A stretch of 64,000 bases of DNA from Bowmanella sp. JS7-9 (GTDB taxonomy: Bacteria > Pseudomonadota > Gammaproteobacteria > Enterobacterales > Alteromonadaceae), in contig NZ_JXSY01000018.1 in NCBI RefSeq assembly GCF_004329715.1, positions 124,001 to 188,000 on the forward strand, given 5' to 3'. Below, one piece after another: positions 44,065 through 52,906 of the stretch. Positions within the stretch are counted from its first letter, which is position 1; each line of letters begins with the position of its first letter. Below the pieces are notes generated by a model. It did not search any database. It saw nothing but the letters and a program-made list of their open reading frames with translations, and had not been told where the DNA came from. The position numbers and the translations under genes are program-made.

Positions 44065-44093
44065 TTGACTTAAGCACGCAGAATCCGTTTAAT
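44065..44093 (+). promoter_or_regulatory. Predicted sigma-70 promoter of tRNA-Phe
   Basis: TTGACT (44065-44070) and TTTAAT (44088-44093) are spaced by exactly 17 bases. They sit about 45 bases before the mature tRNA, with a GC-rich stretch downstream as at stringently controlled promoters. Confidence 0.85.
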
Positions 44094-44137
44094 ACGCACC
44101 CACAGCGAGGTGAGGCGCAAGCCAACAAGCCAAGCAT

Positions 44138-44213
44138 GCCCAGATAGCTCAGTCGGTAGAGCAGGGGATTGAAAATCCCCGTGTCGGTGGTTCGATTCCG
44201 CCTCTGGGCACCA
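44138..44213 (+). tRNA. tRNA-Phe (GAA)
   Basis: 76-base tRNA with encoded CCA. The acceptor stem GCCCAGA pairs with TCTGGGC, the D-arm is GCTC-AGTCGGTAGA-GAGC-like, the anticodon stem GGGGA/TCCCC encloses a loop with GAA, and the T-loop is TTCGATT. A strong terminator starts 10 bases after the CCA. Part of its 3' end is repeated downstream. Confidence 0.97.
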
Positions 44214-44223
44214 CTTATTACGA

Positions 44224-44252
44224 AGCCCTGTCAGCAATGACGGGGCTTTTTC
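44224..44252 (+). terminator. Intrinsic terminator after tRNA-Phe
   Basis: A 10-bp stem (AGCCCTGTCA / TGACGGGGCT, one wobble) is closed by a GCAA tetraloop and followed by T-rich sequence. Confidence 0.92.
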
Positions 44253-44298
44253 GTTTTTGCTTGCTGATATTTTCTTGGCGTAATCTCACGCTGTTTTA

Positions 44299-44424
44299 TC
44301 GGTGGTTCGATTGCACTTCACTTCCATGTGAAGTGCCGCAAGCGGCCAGCTGACGCTGTCCCAATTTGTTGCAGACAAATTGATAGCGCCTGTGGGCACC
44401 ACTTATTACGAAGCCCTGTCAGCA
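44299..44424 (+). repeat. Broken partial copy of the tRNA-Phe 3' end with a structured insert
   Basis: 44299-44312 repeats 14 bases of the tRNA T-arm (44184-44197). 44387-44424 repeats the last tRNA bases plus downstream flank (44199-44236) with one mismatch over 38 bases. Between them lie 74 bases (44313-44386) that interrupt the T-arm. They fold into successive hairpins: GCACTTCAC/GTGAAGTGC (9 bp), GCCGC/GCGGC, CAGC/GCTG and CAATTTGT/ACAAATTG (8 bp). The copy includes the first arm of the terminator but not the second. It looks like a scar of recombination at a tRNA 3' end. Confidence 0.88.
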
Positions 44425-44468
44425 TTGAAGCCTAGTGAGGCTGAGGTACTTCGTTCGGTGATACAAGT

Positions 44469-45266
44469 TTACCTTTGCGATGAGCCATTCAATTCTTTGT
44501 TTTTTTTATGTCTCATTATGTTTTGATAGGTGTCTACCCAGTAAATATTTTCATTCGTGGCCAGATAAGCAAGTAGTTGCTGATGTGCTTCACTACTCAC
44601 TGACAAATGATCGCCGCCCACGCCATGAAATAAAATATTGATTAATCGGGTGCCTGCTGGAGGACTCTTTACGTAATTTATGAGTTCTTCACCACTGACG
44701 TTACTTGGCGTGTAGAGAATTGCATGTCCTTCAGCGACACCTTCTCCTTTTACGGCCAGAAAGCGTTCGGCCAAGAAACTGTAATAGTCACCATCTGTCA
44801 CCTGAGTATCCCCACAAGGAATGGTGTAAGTGCGCAGGTTTTTACCATCAATAGTATTAAGCATTAAATTAGCGATATCTATTTCCAGCAATATACGTTT
44901 GATGCTGTATTTATCTAAGTCTTTATGTGGTTCAACCCATTCTCTGTTCGGCAGAGAACCACGACAAGGGTGATATAAACTGTGATTGCCGAGTTCATGA
45001 CCTTGCTGTGCGAGTAATTTCCATTCTGAAAGCCGACGTTGAAATGGCTCTGAGGCAGGGTATACATAAAATGACGCTTTGAACCCATACATTGTGAGCT
45101 GAGGTACTGCCTTGTCTAATTGGCTGTCCAGCGCGTCATCATAGCTAAGGCTTATGGCAAATTGTTTGTTTCCGGGCCAAGTCGTTGCGTCCTGTGAATC
45201 TGAACCGTTCGCTTTACCGGTTAGAAGAATTAATAAAAGTACTAAAAAGACATGCTGGATGTTCAT
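44469..45266 (-). CDS. Secreted polysaccharide deacetylase (NodB-like)
   Basis: 265-aa exported protein. A signal peptide (about residues 1-22) precedes a carbohydrate esterase 4 domain that removes acetyl groups from a glycan. Motif 1 is SYDDA (second Asp as metal ligand), and motif 2 is HxxxH in NHSLYHP, so the metal triad is present. The C-terminal FHGVGGDHLSV supplies the usual His. The gene looks more AT-rich than its neighbours. It stands alone between the tRNA-Phe scar and the Hpt/HD gene, which suggests acquired cargo. Substrate is unknown. Confidence 0.82.
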   Translation of the reverse strand: MNIQHVFLVLLLILLTGKANGSDSQDATTWPGNKQFAISLSYDDALDSQLDKAVPQLTMYGFKASFYVYPASEPFQRRLSEWKLLAQQGHELGNHSLYHPCRGSLPNREWVEPHKDLDKYSIKRILLEIDIANLMLNTIDGKNLRTYTIPCGDTQVTDGDYYSFLAERFLAVKGEGVAEGHAILYTPSNVSGEELINYVKSPPAGTRLINILFHGVGGDHLSVSSEAHQQLLAYLATNENIYWVDTYQNIMRHKKNKELNGSSQR

Positions 45267-45348
45267 GATTGTGCACGCTAGTCCTGAGAGAAGCCTCTGC
45301 GTGACCTGAGCAGAGGCTGTTGAGTGACGCGAAACGTTATATCAATGC

Positions 45349-46578
45349 TTATGCACGCTGTAATAGTTTGGCCATCGCGCTGTTAAATACTTTCATCCAC
45401 TTGGGGCAAAGCTGGCCTTCGCAGATTTTATTGATTTCTATAACGGCCTGTTTTTTCGAGATGGGGCGGTTGGCATCATGATTGCGCGGGTGGGTCATGG
45501 CATCGAAGGTATCGACAATTGCCAGCAACTTAGCGCCTTCGCAAATATCTTTTTCTTTCAGCCCCATGGGGTAGCCCGTGCCATCGAGGCGTTCGTGGTG
45601 CTGCATCACGATTCTGCGTGCTTCATTCCACTCGCTTAAGTGTTCCAGTAATTTGGCGCTCTTGAACACATGGGAGCGTAACAGATTAAATTCCAGTTGC
45701 TCTAAGGGTTCGATTTTATACAGCAACTCTAATGGCATAAACGCCATACCGAAGTCATGCACATAACAAGCGACAGCGAGTTGCGTTTCATCCACCGGCG
45801 ATTTGGCCAGGCGATTGAGTAATAAGGCTAATTTCGCCACCCGGTCACAACGGCCTTCCCAATAGCGAGAACGTTGCTCAACGGGCACCATGATTTCGCG
45901 GAAAAAGCGCAGATCGCTTTCCTGTTGCGGGGTAAGTGGTTTGGTAAAACCCAGTTCGTTAAAAAACACAGTTGGCGAGCCGGTATTGTCGACCACGGGG
46001 GCCGAAACTGGCGTTTGTGCTTTTACAGGTGCGGAGTTATCCGGTTGTACTGGGTCTACGCTGGGTTCTGTGGAATCAGACGGTTCGGCCATTTCGGCCT
46101 GAAAATCCAGTTTGGGATTGAGCAATAACACGCAGTCATGCAGCAGTTTTTCGTGCTGGTCACTGTTATTGGGCTTTATCTTGGTAATTTGCCGCTCAAC
46201 CAGTCCAAGCAATTCTTCATCGTAACTGGTGTTACCCTCGCGGATGCAGTTTTCCACAAAGTTCTTCACCCTGTCGAGACTGAGCAGTACCAGATCGCTC
46301 ATGGTATGGCTGTAGCGAATTTCGCCTTTACGCAACAAATCCAATAAGTCTTCTACCCGCTGCAGTATTGGCAGCATAGGGGTAAAGTTGACCAGCCCCA
46401 GATCACCCTTAATGGTATGCACAGAGCGAAATAACGAGCGTAGTAATTCGGTATCGTCAGGGGTAGCTTCCAGCTCCATCAGATATTGTTCACTGGCTTC
46501 ATATAACTCGTTAATTTCTTCCAGAAGGTCTGCCAGAACATCAGCATCGGTGTCGTCGTGTTGAAATACTTTAAGCAT
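45349..46578 (-). CDS. Hpt domain fused to an HD-GYP-type domain
   Basis: 409-aa signalling protein with no membrane segment. The N-terminus (about 10-115) is a histidine phosphotransfer domain with acceptor His54 in SVHTIKGDLG. A Pro/Ser/Glu-rich linker follows (about 165-205). The C-terminal HD domain (about 235-395) has VHDFGM as HD pair, then MQHHERLDGTGYP with the GYP loop typical of c-di-GMP phosphodiesterases, and a DTFDAMTHPR segment. It could accept phosphate from a kinase and adjust c-di-GMP turnover. No kinase gene is adjacent; the arc-type and CheA systems are in the same window. Confidence 0.82.
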   Translation of the reverse strand: MLKVFQHDDTDADVLADLLEEINELYEASEQYLMELEATPDDTELLRSLFRSVHTIKGDLGLVNFTPMLPILQRVEDLLDLLRKGEIRYSHTMSDLVLLSLDRVKNFVENCIREGNTSYDEELLGLVERQITKIKPNNSDQHEKLLHDCVLLLNPKLDFQAEMAEPSDSTEPSVDPVQPDNSAPVKAQTPVSAPVVDNTGSPTVFFNELGFTKPLTPQQESDLRFFREIMVPVEQRSRYWEGRCDRVAKLALLLNRLAKSPVDETQLAVACYVHDFGMAFMPLELLYKIEPLEQLEFNLLRSHVFKSAKLLEHLSEWNEARRIVMQHHERLDGTGYPMGLKEKDICEGAKLLAIVDTFDAMTHPRNHDANRPISKKQAVIEINKICEGQLCPKWMKVFNSAMAKLLQRA

Positions 46579-46696
46579 AGTGTGAGTGTTTGCTTCTCTG
46601 GTTCACATTTGACCTACACAGCATAGTCCACTGATCAGACATGCTGAACAATAAAAATCGGTATACTCCCTCGGTTTTTAATCTGCCGAGATAGCT

Positions 46697-47422
46697 GTGA
46701 TCGCTCTAATCCGAATTCCTGTTTTAGGTCTGTGTTTTATTATCGTCAATATCATATTTCTGCTGGCGTGCATTGTGCGTCCATTTCATCGCAATAATGT
46801 GCAACTGGGCAGCCGTTTGTATTCGTCGCTGTCTGTCATCCTCGGCCTCAAATTAGATATCCGGGTGCCAGAATCGGTGCGCAGTGGCGGCCCATTCGTT
46901 TATATCGGCAATCACCAGAATACATTCGATATTTTTACTATTTGTGGCGCCACACAGGCTGGCACAGTGTCGGTGGGTAAAAAAAGTCTGGTGTGGATCC
47001 CTATCTTCGGGTGGGTTTACTGGTTAAGCGGCAACATTCTTATCGATCGCACGAACACCAATCGTGCCAGTAACACCCTGAAACTGGCTGCGCGTAAAAT
47101 CCGTGAGCGCCGTCTGTCGGTATGGATATTCCCGGAGGGCACCCGCTCCAATGGTAAGGGATTATTGCCGTTTAAAACCGGTGCGTTCCGCCTGGCCAAG
47201 CTGACCAATGAACCTGTTGTGATGATTTGCGCCAGCAGTTTGCATAACAAAGTGAAGTGGAACCGCTGGAATAATGGCACGTTGATTATTGAAATGAGCG
47301 AGCCGGTGGTAATGGACGAGTCACTAGATTTAAAAGGCTGGACAAAGTATTTCCATCAGCAAATGTCGGAAAATATTCAGCGCATTGATGCAGAAGTCGC
47401 GCAGTTGGACAAAGCAGGATAA
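46697..47422 (+). CDS. plsC: 1-acyl-sn-glycerol-3-phosphate acyltransferase
   Basis: Inner-membrane acyltransferase that makes phosphatidic acid. The 241-aa protein has an N-terminal membrane segment (about residues 6-27), the catalytic NHQNTFD (NHx4D) near residue 73, and the substrate-binding FPEGTRS near 147. The start is GTG with GAGA upstream. rraB follows by 33 bases. Confidence 0.93.
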   Translation: MIALIRIPVLGLCFIIVNIIFLLACIVRPFHRNNVQLGSRLYSSLSVILGLKLDIRVPESVRSGGPFVYIGNHQNTFDIFTICGATQAGTVSVGKKSLVWIPIFGWVYWLSGNILIDRTNTNRASNTLKLAARKIRERRLSVWIFPEGTRSNGKGLLPFKTGAFRLAKLTNEPVVMICASSLHNKVKWNRWNNGTLIIEMSEPVVMDESLDLKGWTKYFHQQMSENIQRIDAEVAQLDKAG

Positions 47423-47455
47423 ACTTCCGCTAATTTTGCTGGAGTAGTGCCAAAT

Positions 47456-47803
47456 ATGTCTGAATTAGAAGAATGGTTAGCCTTTAACCGTGAAACCGTT
47501 GACGCCCTGTTAGCCGATGGTAGTGATCCGGATGCCGTTTACAGCATCGAATATCACTTTGCCAGTAACAACTTTGATAAGCTGGAAAAGGCGGCAGTTG
47601 ATGCGTTTAAAGCTGGCTTTGAAGTAGGTGATGCGGAAGAGATGATTCTGGACGATGGCGGTACGCTGTTCTGTTTTGATGCGGTTGCCGAAAGGGATCT
47701 TAATGTTGAGCAGTTAGATGCGGATACCAAAACCCTGATGACTATCGCCGACAAACATAACGTTTATTACGACGGCTGGGGCACTCACTTTATTGAGTCT
47801 TAA
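47456..47803 (+). CDS. rraB: RraB, regulator of ribonuclease E activity
   Basis: Acidic 115-aa protein that binds RNase E and modulates mRNA decay. The sequence shows the family features [27 protein letters not shown] and the C-terminal [10 protein letters not shown] use ATG 47456. GGAG lies 11 bases upstream, a little far; a GTG 9 bases earlier is too close to it. The 3' end overlaps the convergent binding-protein gene by 14 bases. Confidence 0.9.
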   Translation: MSELEEWLAFNRETVDALLADGSDPDAVYSIEYHFASNNFDKLEKAAVDAFKAGFEVGDAEEMILDDGGTLFCFDAVAERDLNVEQLDADTKTLMTIADKHNVYYDGWGTHFIES

Positions 47804-48500
47804 TTGTCACGTTCCGGTGCTGTCCGGTGATGTCGGATAGCACTTTGTTCACCTTTTCTATATCCACCACATTTTCCCGAAAAGCCAGATACACAGGCAG
47901 CTCATAGCCCTGGTCGATATCCATTGTCACCCACTGACCAGCTTTGGCATTGGCAATCACAAACTGACCAACTTCTGAGTTAGTAACAAAGCCATCTATT
48001 CTGCCCAGCATCAGCATTTCCAGCAGTTGCTCATTACTGGTAAATCGCAAGGAAACTGCTGCTTGCAATGCATGTTTATCGATCATGCTTGGCGTCAACG
48101 CCATTCCACGCAGGTGCCCTACCGTCTGTATTGGGCCAGTTTCGCCACTTCGTCGGAACATGGCATAGCGAGTCACATGCAGTGGAATGTTGGTATAGCT
48201 AAGATGCAGTCGCCTTTGTGGTTGGTCGGCAAGTGCGAAAAAACAGTCATACAGCTTGCCTGGGATAATTTTGTTCAGTCGTGCCCATGGTAAGTTATCA
48301 ACAGACACCTGCCATTCAAAATGTGCCGCTAGTTGATCGATCAAGATTAGGTCGCTGCCTGTGAATTGGCGCTTGTTAAAGTCGAAAGTTGCAAAAGGTG
48401 GGTAATGGGTCGTTGCGCAATGCAGATTTTTTGCTGCGACTGGCATGGAGATGACCACAAGCATTGCAATACATACTGACTGAACGATTTGCTTAATCAT
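47790..48500 (-). CDS. Stand-alone periplasmic substrate-binding protein (SBP_bac_3-like)
   Basis: 236-aa exported protein with a signal peptide (about residues 1-23, ending VAA) and an amino-acid-binding-protein-like fold ([18 protein letters not shown], then [17 protein letters not shown]). No permease or ATPase genes are nearby. Such orphan proteins are abundant in Alteromonadales and their roles are mostly unknown. It resembles one half of the double protein at 31859-33244 in type, not obviously in close sequence. Confidence 0.75.
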   Translation of the reverse strand: MIKQIVQSVCIAMLVVISMPVAAKNLHCATTHYPPFATFDFNKRQFTGSDLILIDQLAAHFEWQVSVDNLPWARLNKIIPGKLYDCFFALADQPQRRLHLSYTNIPLHVTRYAMFRRSGETGPIQTVGHLRGMALTPSMIDKHALQAAVSLRFTSNEQLLEMLMLGRIDGFVTNSEVGQFVIANAKAGQWVTMDIDQGYELPVYLAFRENVVDIEKVNKVLSDITGQHRNVTIKTQ

Positions 48501-48680
48501 GCTTGCAAAATCCCTGTCGCAACGTGGCCCTCAGGCACACTATGAAATTATGGATAAATTATACGCAATCGATGGGTGACAAACAGTTTAATCTGAACAG
48601 ATTTTCAACGAATCTCTTGTCAGAATATGTAAAATTGAGGTTAAAAATAGCCGGGTCTTAATAATAACCCGGCAATTTGA

Positions 48681-49481
48681 TTATTGGCGGGTTGATTTTA
48701 ATTCATCGAGACTGCGTTGCAGCGCATCGAGCTTCTCCGATAAATCCCGCAGGTTGGGCTCACCGTGATCATGTCGCTCTTTGGCATTTTCCTGCTCCAT
48801 CACGCCAACCACGATACCGATGACCATATTCAGGAAGGCAAACGCTGTGAAAAAGATAAAGGTCAGGTAGAAAATCCAGCTAAGTGGATAGACTTCCATG
48901 GTTTCGTACATGACATCTGTCCAGTCCTCGAAGGTCATCACCCGAAACAGCGTCAGTAACGAGATAGTGATGTCACCCCATAAATCAGGATTGATGTCCT
49001 CAAACAGGGTCGCACCAACGGCTGCGTAGATATAAAAGATGATAAACATCAACAACATCACGTAAGACAGTTGCGGCAGGGCCTTAAACAACGACACCAG
49101 CAAAATACGCAGTTCGGGGATGATAGATATCATCCGCAGTACCCTGAATACCCTGACCAGACGTGCCACCAGTGCTAAATCTGTGTCGTCAGCTGGGATT
49201 AAACTGACCAGCACGATCAGGGTGTCGAAAACGTTCCAGAAATCCCGGAAAAAATGCTTTTTATTCGGTTCCGCGATAAAACGTATGGTGATTTCCAGCA
49301 GGAAAAAGGCACTGATAAACCAGTCCAGCAGCAACGTGACAGACTGAATGGTTGGTGGCATCTCGTAGGTTTTTGCACCAACCAGTAAGGCGGAAGCAAT
49401 GATGACGGCAACAACAATGGACTCAAAAAGTTTGTTGCTGCGAATGGCGATAAAACGTTGTTGTAAGCCGCTAATACGCAT
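48681..49481 (-). CDS. Voltage-gated cation channel, BacNav-like, with acidic filter
   Basis: One-repeat six-helix channel subunit of 266 aa that would form tetramers. Helix S4 (about residues 104-118) has Arg at 107, 110, 113 and 116, the voltage-sensor spacing. The pore loop reads TFEDWTD (183-189) where NaChBac has TLESWAS; acidic residues stand at 185, 186 and 189. S6 is the FLNMVIGIVVGVM helix. A C-terminal coiled-coil (about 240-262) is expected for tetramer assembly. Ion selectivity is inferred, not known. It is monocistronic. Confidence 0.85.
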   Translation of the reverse strand: MRISGLQQRFIAIRSNKLFESIVVAVIIASALLVGAKTYEMPPTIQSVTLLLDWFISAFFLLEITIRFIAEPNKKHFFRDFWNVFDTLIVLVSLIPADDTDLALVARLVRVFRVLRMISIIPELRILLVSLFKALPQLSYVMLLMFIIFYIYAAVGATLFEDINPDLWGDITISLLTLFRVMTFEDWTDVMYETMEVYPLSWIFYLTFIFFTAFAFLNMVIGIVVGVMEQENAKERHDHGEPNLRDLSEKLDALQRSLDELKSTRQ

Positions 49482-49539
49482 AGACGTGTGGGGTCTGAAT
49501 GAAAATTAGCGGCTTACTTTATGGATTTCCTGGTTAGTG

Positions 49540-51204
49540 TCAATGCCAGACGACTTTGTCGCTTAAGGCTTCAGCAAACAGGGCTTGATAATGGTTCTCG
49601 ATCGCGTGGCGACGGATTTTTAACGTTGGCGTAATCAGCCCGTTGTCCGTGGTCCAGCTGTCGTGTAATACCCGAATGCCATCGAGTTTTTCATGCTTTT
49701 CCAGCTGTGGGTTGACGTCGTGCAACAAACTCAATAATTCATCGATGACGTCCTGCTTTGCCATCGCTTTGGCATGGTCAGACAGTACAACCAGCGCGAC
49801 CGGTTGAGCGAGTTCAGTTCCAACCACACAGGTTTGTTCGATCAACACCGAGCGTGCCAGCATGGCTTCTATTGGTGCCGGAGCGACGTATTTGCCTTTG
49901 GCCGTTTTGAAGATGTCTTTTAGACGGCCGACAATATATACATAGCCATCGTCATCAATCTTTGCCTGATCTCCGGTTTTGAAAAAGCCATCTTCGGTGA
50001 AGCATTCTGCGTTTAGTGCGTCTTGTTGGTAATAGCCCTGCATGATGGCGCTGGTTTTGATTTGCAGCTCACCTTCGTCACTGATGCGCAGCTCTGTATT
50101 GGCTAACGGGCGACCGATGCTGGTGGCTTTATCGGCGCGAAATGGTAGTTGGGTGGTGCCTACTGCGTTGGTTTCTGTCATTCCCCAACCCTGACAGATA
50201 TCGACGCCAATCCGCATGTACCAATCCAATAGGGACGGCGCAATAGGCGCGGAGCCAGATGCGAAAACTTTTGCCTTATGAAATCCCAGTGCTTTTTTAA
50301 TTTTGTATTTAATCAGGCTGCTAAGTAGCGGGATGCGCAGCAAGGTATCGAGTTTTTTCTGTGGCATTTTGGCCAGTACACCAGACTGAAACTTTTGCCA
50401 CAGCCGCGGTACGGAGACAAACAGGGTAGGTGCTGTATCACGCAGGTTATCGGCGAAGTGCGCCAGTGATTCGCTAAATGACACCTCAATTTTTGCCTGA
50501 TATTCGGCAGCGTATAAACACAGACCTTCGCCCAGTACACGTTCAGTAATGTGTGCCAGTGGCAGGTAACTGAGCACTCTCTCATTATCCAGCGACAGCG
50601 CAGAGGTAAAATTAAGTAAAAAATTATGGCAACCATTAATGTAAGACTGGAATGTGTGCACTACGCCTTTCGGCACACCGGTTGAACCGGAGGTGTAGAT
50701 AATGGTCATCACATCACTTAAGGATCGTGCCGGGAATTCCACCGTGTGGCTATTGTTTAGCAACTGCTGCCATTGATACTGACAGGCGATAGTGGGATAC
50801 GGGAAAGAAATCGTGGCAACGTCAGACCCAAAGACACCTTCATAGGATGCGGCATTATCCAGCTTACCAACAAACGCTGCTTTGGCCGCACTGTGCTGCA
50901 TGATATACGCAATGGTGTCGCGATCGGCAGAAGGGAAGATCGGTACGCTAATGGCGCCGGCTAGACCGATTGCCCAGTCACTCAACATCCATTCCTGACT
51001 GTTTTTGGCAAAAATCGCCACCCTGTCGCCCGGGCAAATATTGATACCGGATAAGCCCGCGGCCAAAGCCTGAACCGTTTGCCAGGCCTCACCATAGGTC
51101 ATGGTGTGCCATTGGCCATCTACAGGCTGGCGGAAAAACACGGTATCAGGATGTTGGCTGGCAATGTATGCGAGTTGCTGGGCGGGTAATCGGGGTTCAG
51201 ACAT
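49540..51204 (-). CDS. Long-chain acyl-CoA synthetase / AMP-forming ligase
   Basis: 554-aa member of the acyl-adenylate superfamily that would activate fatty acids with ATP and CoA. Motifs are the phosphate loop YTSGSTGVPKGV (about residues 169-180), GWGMTETNAVGTT (about 339-351), the KTGDQAKID hinge region and KTAKGKYVAPAPIE near 435-448 (the usual position of the catalytic Lys). The last 20 residues are slightly shortened compared with FadD. The start is ATG with GGGAG upstream. A GCCGATTT/AAATCGGC hairpin lies in its leader (about 51229-51251). Confidence 0.88.
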   Translation of the reverse strand: MSEPRLPAQQLAYIASQHPDTVFFRQPVDGQWHTMTYGEAWQTVQALAAGLSGINICPGDRVAIFAKNSQEWMLSDWAIGLAGAISVPIFPSADRDTIAYIMQHSAAKAAFVGKLDNAASYEGVFGSDVATISFPYPTIACQYQWQQLLNNSHTVEFPARSLSDVMTIIYTSGSTGVPKGVVHTFQSYINGCHNFLLNFTSALSLDNERVLSYLPLAHITERVLGEGLCLYAAEYQAKIEVSFSESLAHFADNLRDTAPTLFVSVPRLWQKFQSGVLAKMPQKKLDTLLRIPLLSSLIKYKIKKALGFHKAKVFASGSAPIAPSLLDWYMRIGVDICQGWGMTETNAVGTTQLPFRADKATSIGRPLANTELRISDEGELQIKTSAIMQGYYQQDALNAECFTEDGFFKTGDQAKIDDDGYVYIVGRLKDIFKTAKGKYVAPAPIEAMLARSVLIEQTCVVGTELAQPVALVVLSDHAKAMAKQDVIDELLSLLHDVNPQLEKHEKLDGIRVLHDSWTTDNGLITPTLKIRRHAIENHYQALFAEALSDKVVWH

Positions 51205-51417
51205 GCGGGGCTCCCATATAATTATTTTTTTGGCCGATTTCTTTAAAAATCGGCTGACTGATCTATAAACCTTGGTACAGCTTTTTACCTTGTTTCCTAA
51301 TTAATTCAAATACTCAGCTATATTTTTGTGAGTTTATACACAGAGTAACAGGTTTCCTGAGGTTGGTCGGTATTGGTCAACCGCTGGTTATACGGATTGA
51401 GTGAGGTTATTTGTTAC

Positions 51418-52605
51418 ATGGATTATCAAATATCGGCAAATACGTTTCGTCAGGCATTTAATCTCGCCCCAATGCAATGGGGCGTGTTGGCATGTTGTGC
51501 TGCCATTTCACTATTGTGTTTGATGTTCGGGTTAGTCTGGTTGGGCTGGGTGCTGCTGTTGTTGGGCATCCCTGTCGCCGTGGCAAAAACATCGGGACCG
51601 GCACAGGAGCAATCGAGTGCAAATGAAGAGCGGGAACGACAAACTCAACGAGATAATTTACAAGCGGTTGGATTACTGACATCGGAATTAGCTAAGGTGT
51701 TGGCTGAGTGTGAAAGTAATCTGAACGATATCAATTCCACTCAGGATGACGCGATTAATACCCTGAGTGAGTCGTTTATTAATCTGCAACGATTGGTACG
51801 CGAGCAAAACGCCTGTATCGGTGCGCTGATTAAAGCCGATCAGCAAAGTGGCGAATTATATTCAGAGCGGATGCGCAGATTTGCCGGAAGCACTGAAAAA
51901 ACGCTGGATCAGTTCATTCAGTCCACCGTGCAGATGTCCGCGTCCACGATGGAGCTATTGGAAAAGGTTAATAAGATTTACGAGACCATGCCCACTGTGG
52001 TCAAAGCCTTAAGTGATATTGATGACATTTCCGCCCAAACTAACCTACTGGCTTTAAATGCAGCGATCGAAGCGGCGCGTGCTGGTGAGGCGGGACGAGG
52101 TTTCGCGGTCGTCGCCGATGAGGTCAGAGCCTTGTCCAATCGCTCCACGCAGTTCAGTGGTGTTATTAAAAAACAAATGGAAAGTATCCGCAGTCAGATT
52201 GACCAGCTTACTCAAGACGTGGGCGTAGTTGCCTCTCAAGATGTTAGCTATGTAATTGAGGCCAAAAAAGAGATTCAGAAAGCGTTAGATGACATCATTG
52301 TTAAAGCTGAAGCGGACTCCAGCACTACGCGTACATTGGAAGACATTGGGATTCAGTTGGACAAAGCTCTGAATAATTCCATTCGCGGCCTACAGTTTGG
52401 CGATATCAATGGCCAAAACCTGACCTACACAAAAGAAACCCTCAGATTTGTAAAAGATCAGCTGCAGGATCTGCGTAACAAAGATGTCGACGAAATAGTC
52501 GATACGCTGCACAACTATCAGCAAAAAATGAAGCAACGGGTCAATGTGGACCATAACCCGGTTTCTCAATCCAGCGTTGAAGCTGGCGAAGTTGAACTGT
52601 TTTGA
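51418..52605 (+). CDS. Membrane-bound methyl-accepting chemotaxis-like protein without periplasmic sensor
   Basis: 395-aa signalling protein. Two close hydrophobic helices (about 17-34 and 36-54 from ATG 51418) leave almost no periplasmic loop. The C-terminus has the MCP signalling hairpin with [36 protein letters not shown]. The flanking bundles look different from standard receptors. It corresponds by position and type to VCA1088 of Vibrio cholerae cluster III, as I recall. A TTG at 51373 would add 15 residues. The STAS gene follows by 14 bases, so this is the first gene of the chemosensory operon. I saw no clear sigma-28 site upstream (51205-51417). Confidence 0.85.
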   Translation: MDYQISANTFRQAFNLAPMQWGVLACCAAISLLCLMFGLVWLGWVLLLLGIPVAVAKTSGPAQEQSSANEERERQTQRDNLQAVGLLTSELAKVLAECESNLNDINSTQDDAINTLSESFINLQRLVREQNACIGALIKADQQSGELYSERMRRFAGSTEKTLDQFIQSTVQMSASTMELLEKVNKIYETMPTVVKALSDIDDISAQTNLLALNAAIEAARAGEAGRGFAVVADEVRALSNRSTQFSGVIKKQMESIRSQIDQLTQDVGVVASQDVSYVIEAKKEIQKALDDIIVKAEADSSTTRTLEDIGIQLDKALNNSIRGLQFGDINGQNLTYTKETLRFVKDQLQDLRNKDVDEIVDTLHNYQQKMKQRVNVDHNPVSQSSVEAGEVELF

Positions 52606-52619
52606 TAAGGAGCTAGTAC

Positions 52620-52904
52620 GTGTCAGATGAAAGAGTAATAAGCTTGCCGGAACGTTTTGATTTTTCATATCACAAGCAATTTACCGAGGATTATCAGGGG
52701 GTATTGGCACATCAGGATGTAAAGCGGGTTGTACTGGATTTCACCCGCGTGTCTTATTTGGACAGTTCGGCACTGGGCATGATGGTATTGCTGCATAAAC
52801 GCGCCAAACCGCGGGGAATTGAGACCATCGCGCGCGGTGCAAAAGGCACGGCGGCCGAAATTCTTGAAATGGCCAATATGAAGCACCTGTACCGGATTGC
52901 CTAA
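52620..52904 (+). CDS. STAS-domain protein (anti-sigma factor antagonist type)
   Basis: 94-aa single STAS domain. The phosphorylatable Ser lies in VSYLDSSALGMM (about residues 43-54), as in SpoIIAA-like antagonists whose state is set by a kinase and a PP2C phosphatase. The next gene carries exactly those two activities. The start is GTG, and the next gene begins 3 bases after its end. In the Vibrio cluster III the homologous pair also sits beside the che genes. Confidence 0.9.
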   Translation: MSDERVISLPERFDFSYHKQFTEDYQGVLAHQDVKRVVLDFTRVSYLDSSALGMMVLLHKRAKPRGIETIARGAKGTAAEILEMANMKHLYRIA

Positions 52905-52906
52905 CG

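Noticed and set aside
44313..44386. Integron attC site
   Set aside because: The hairpins lack the conserved RYYYAAC/GTTRRRY core sites, and no integrase gene is in the window.
44299..44424. Second tRNA-Phe gene
   Set aside because: Only the T-arm and acceptor 3' parts are repeated and they are interrupted by 74 bases; there is no D-arm or anticodon arm.
51205..51417. Sigma-28 (flagellar) promoter before the chemosensory operon
   Set aside because: A GCCGAT stretch exists but is part of a hairpin and has no TAAA box at the correct spacing.
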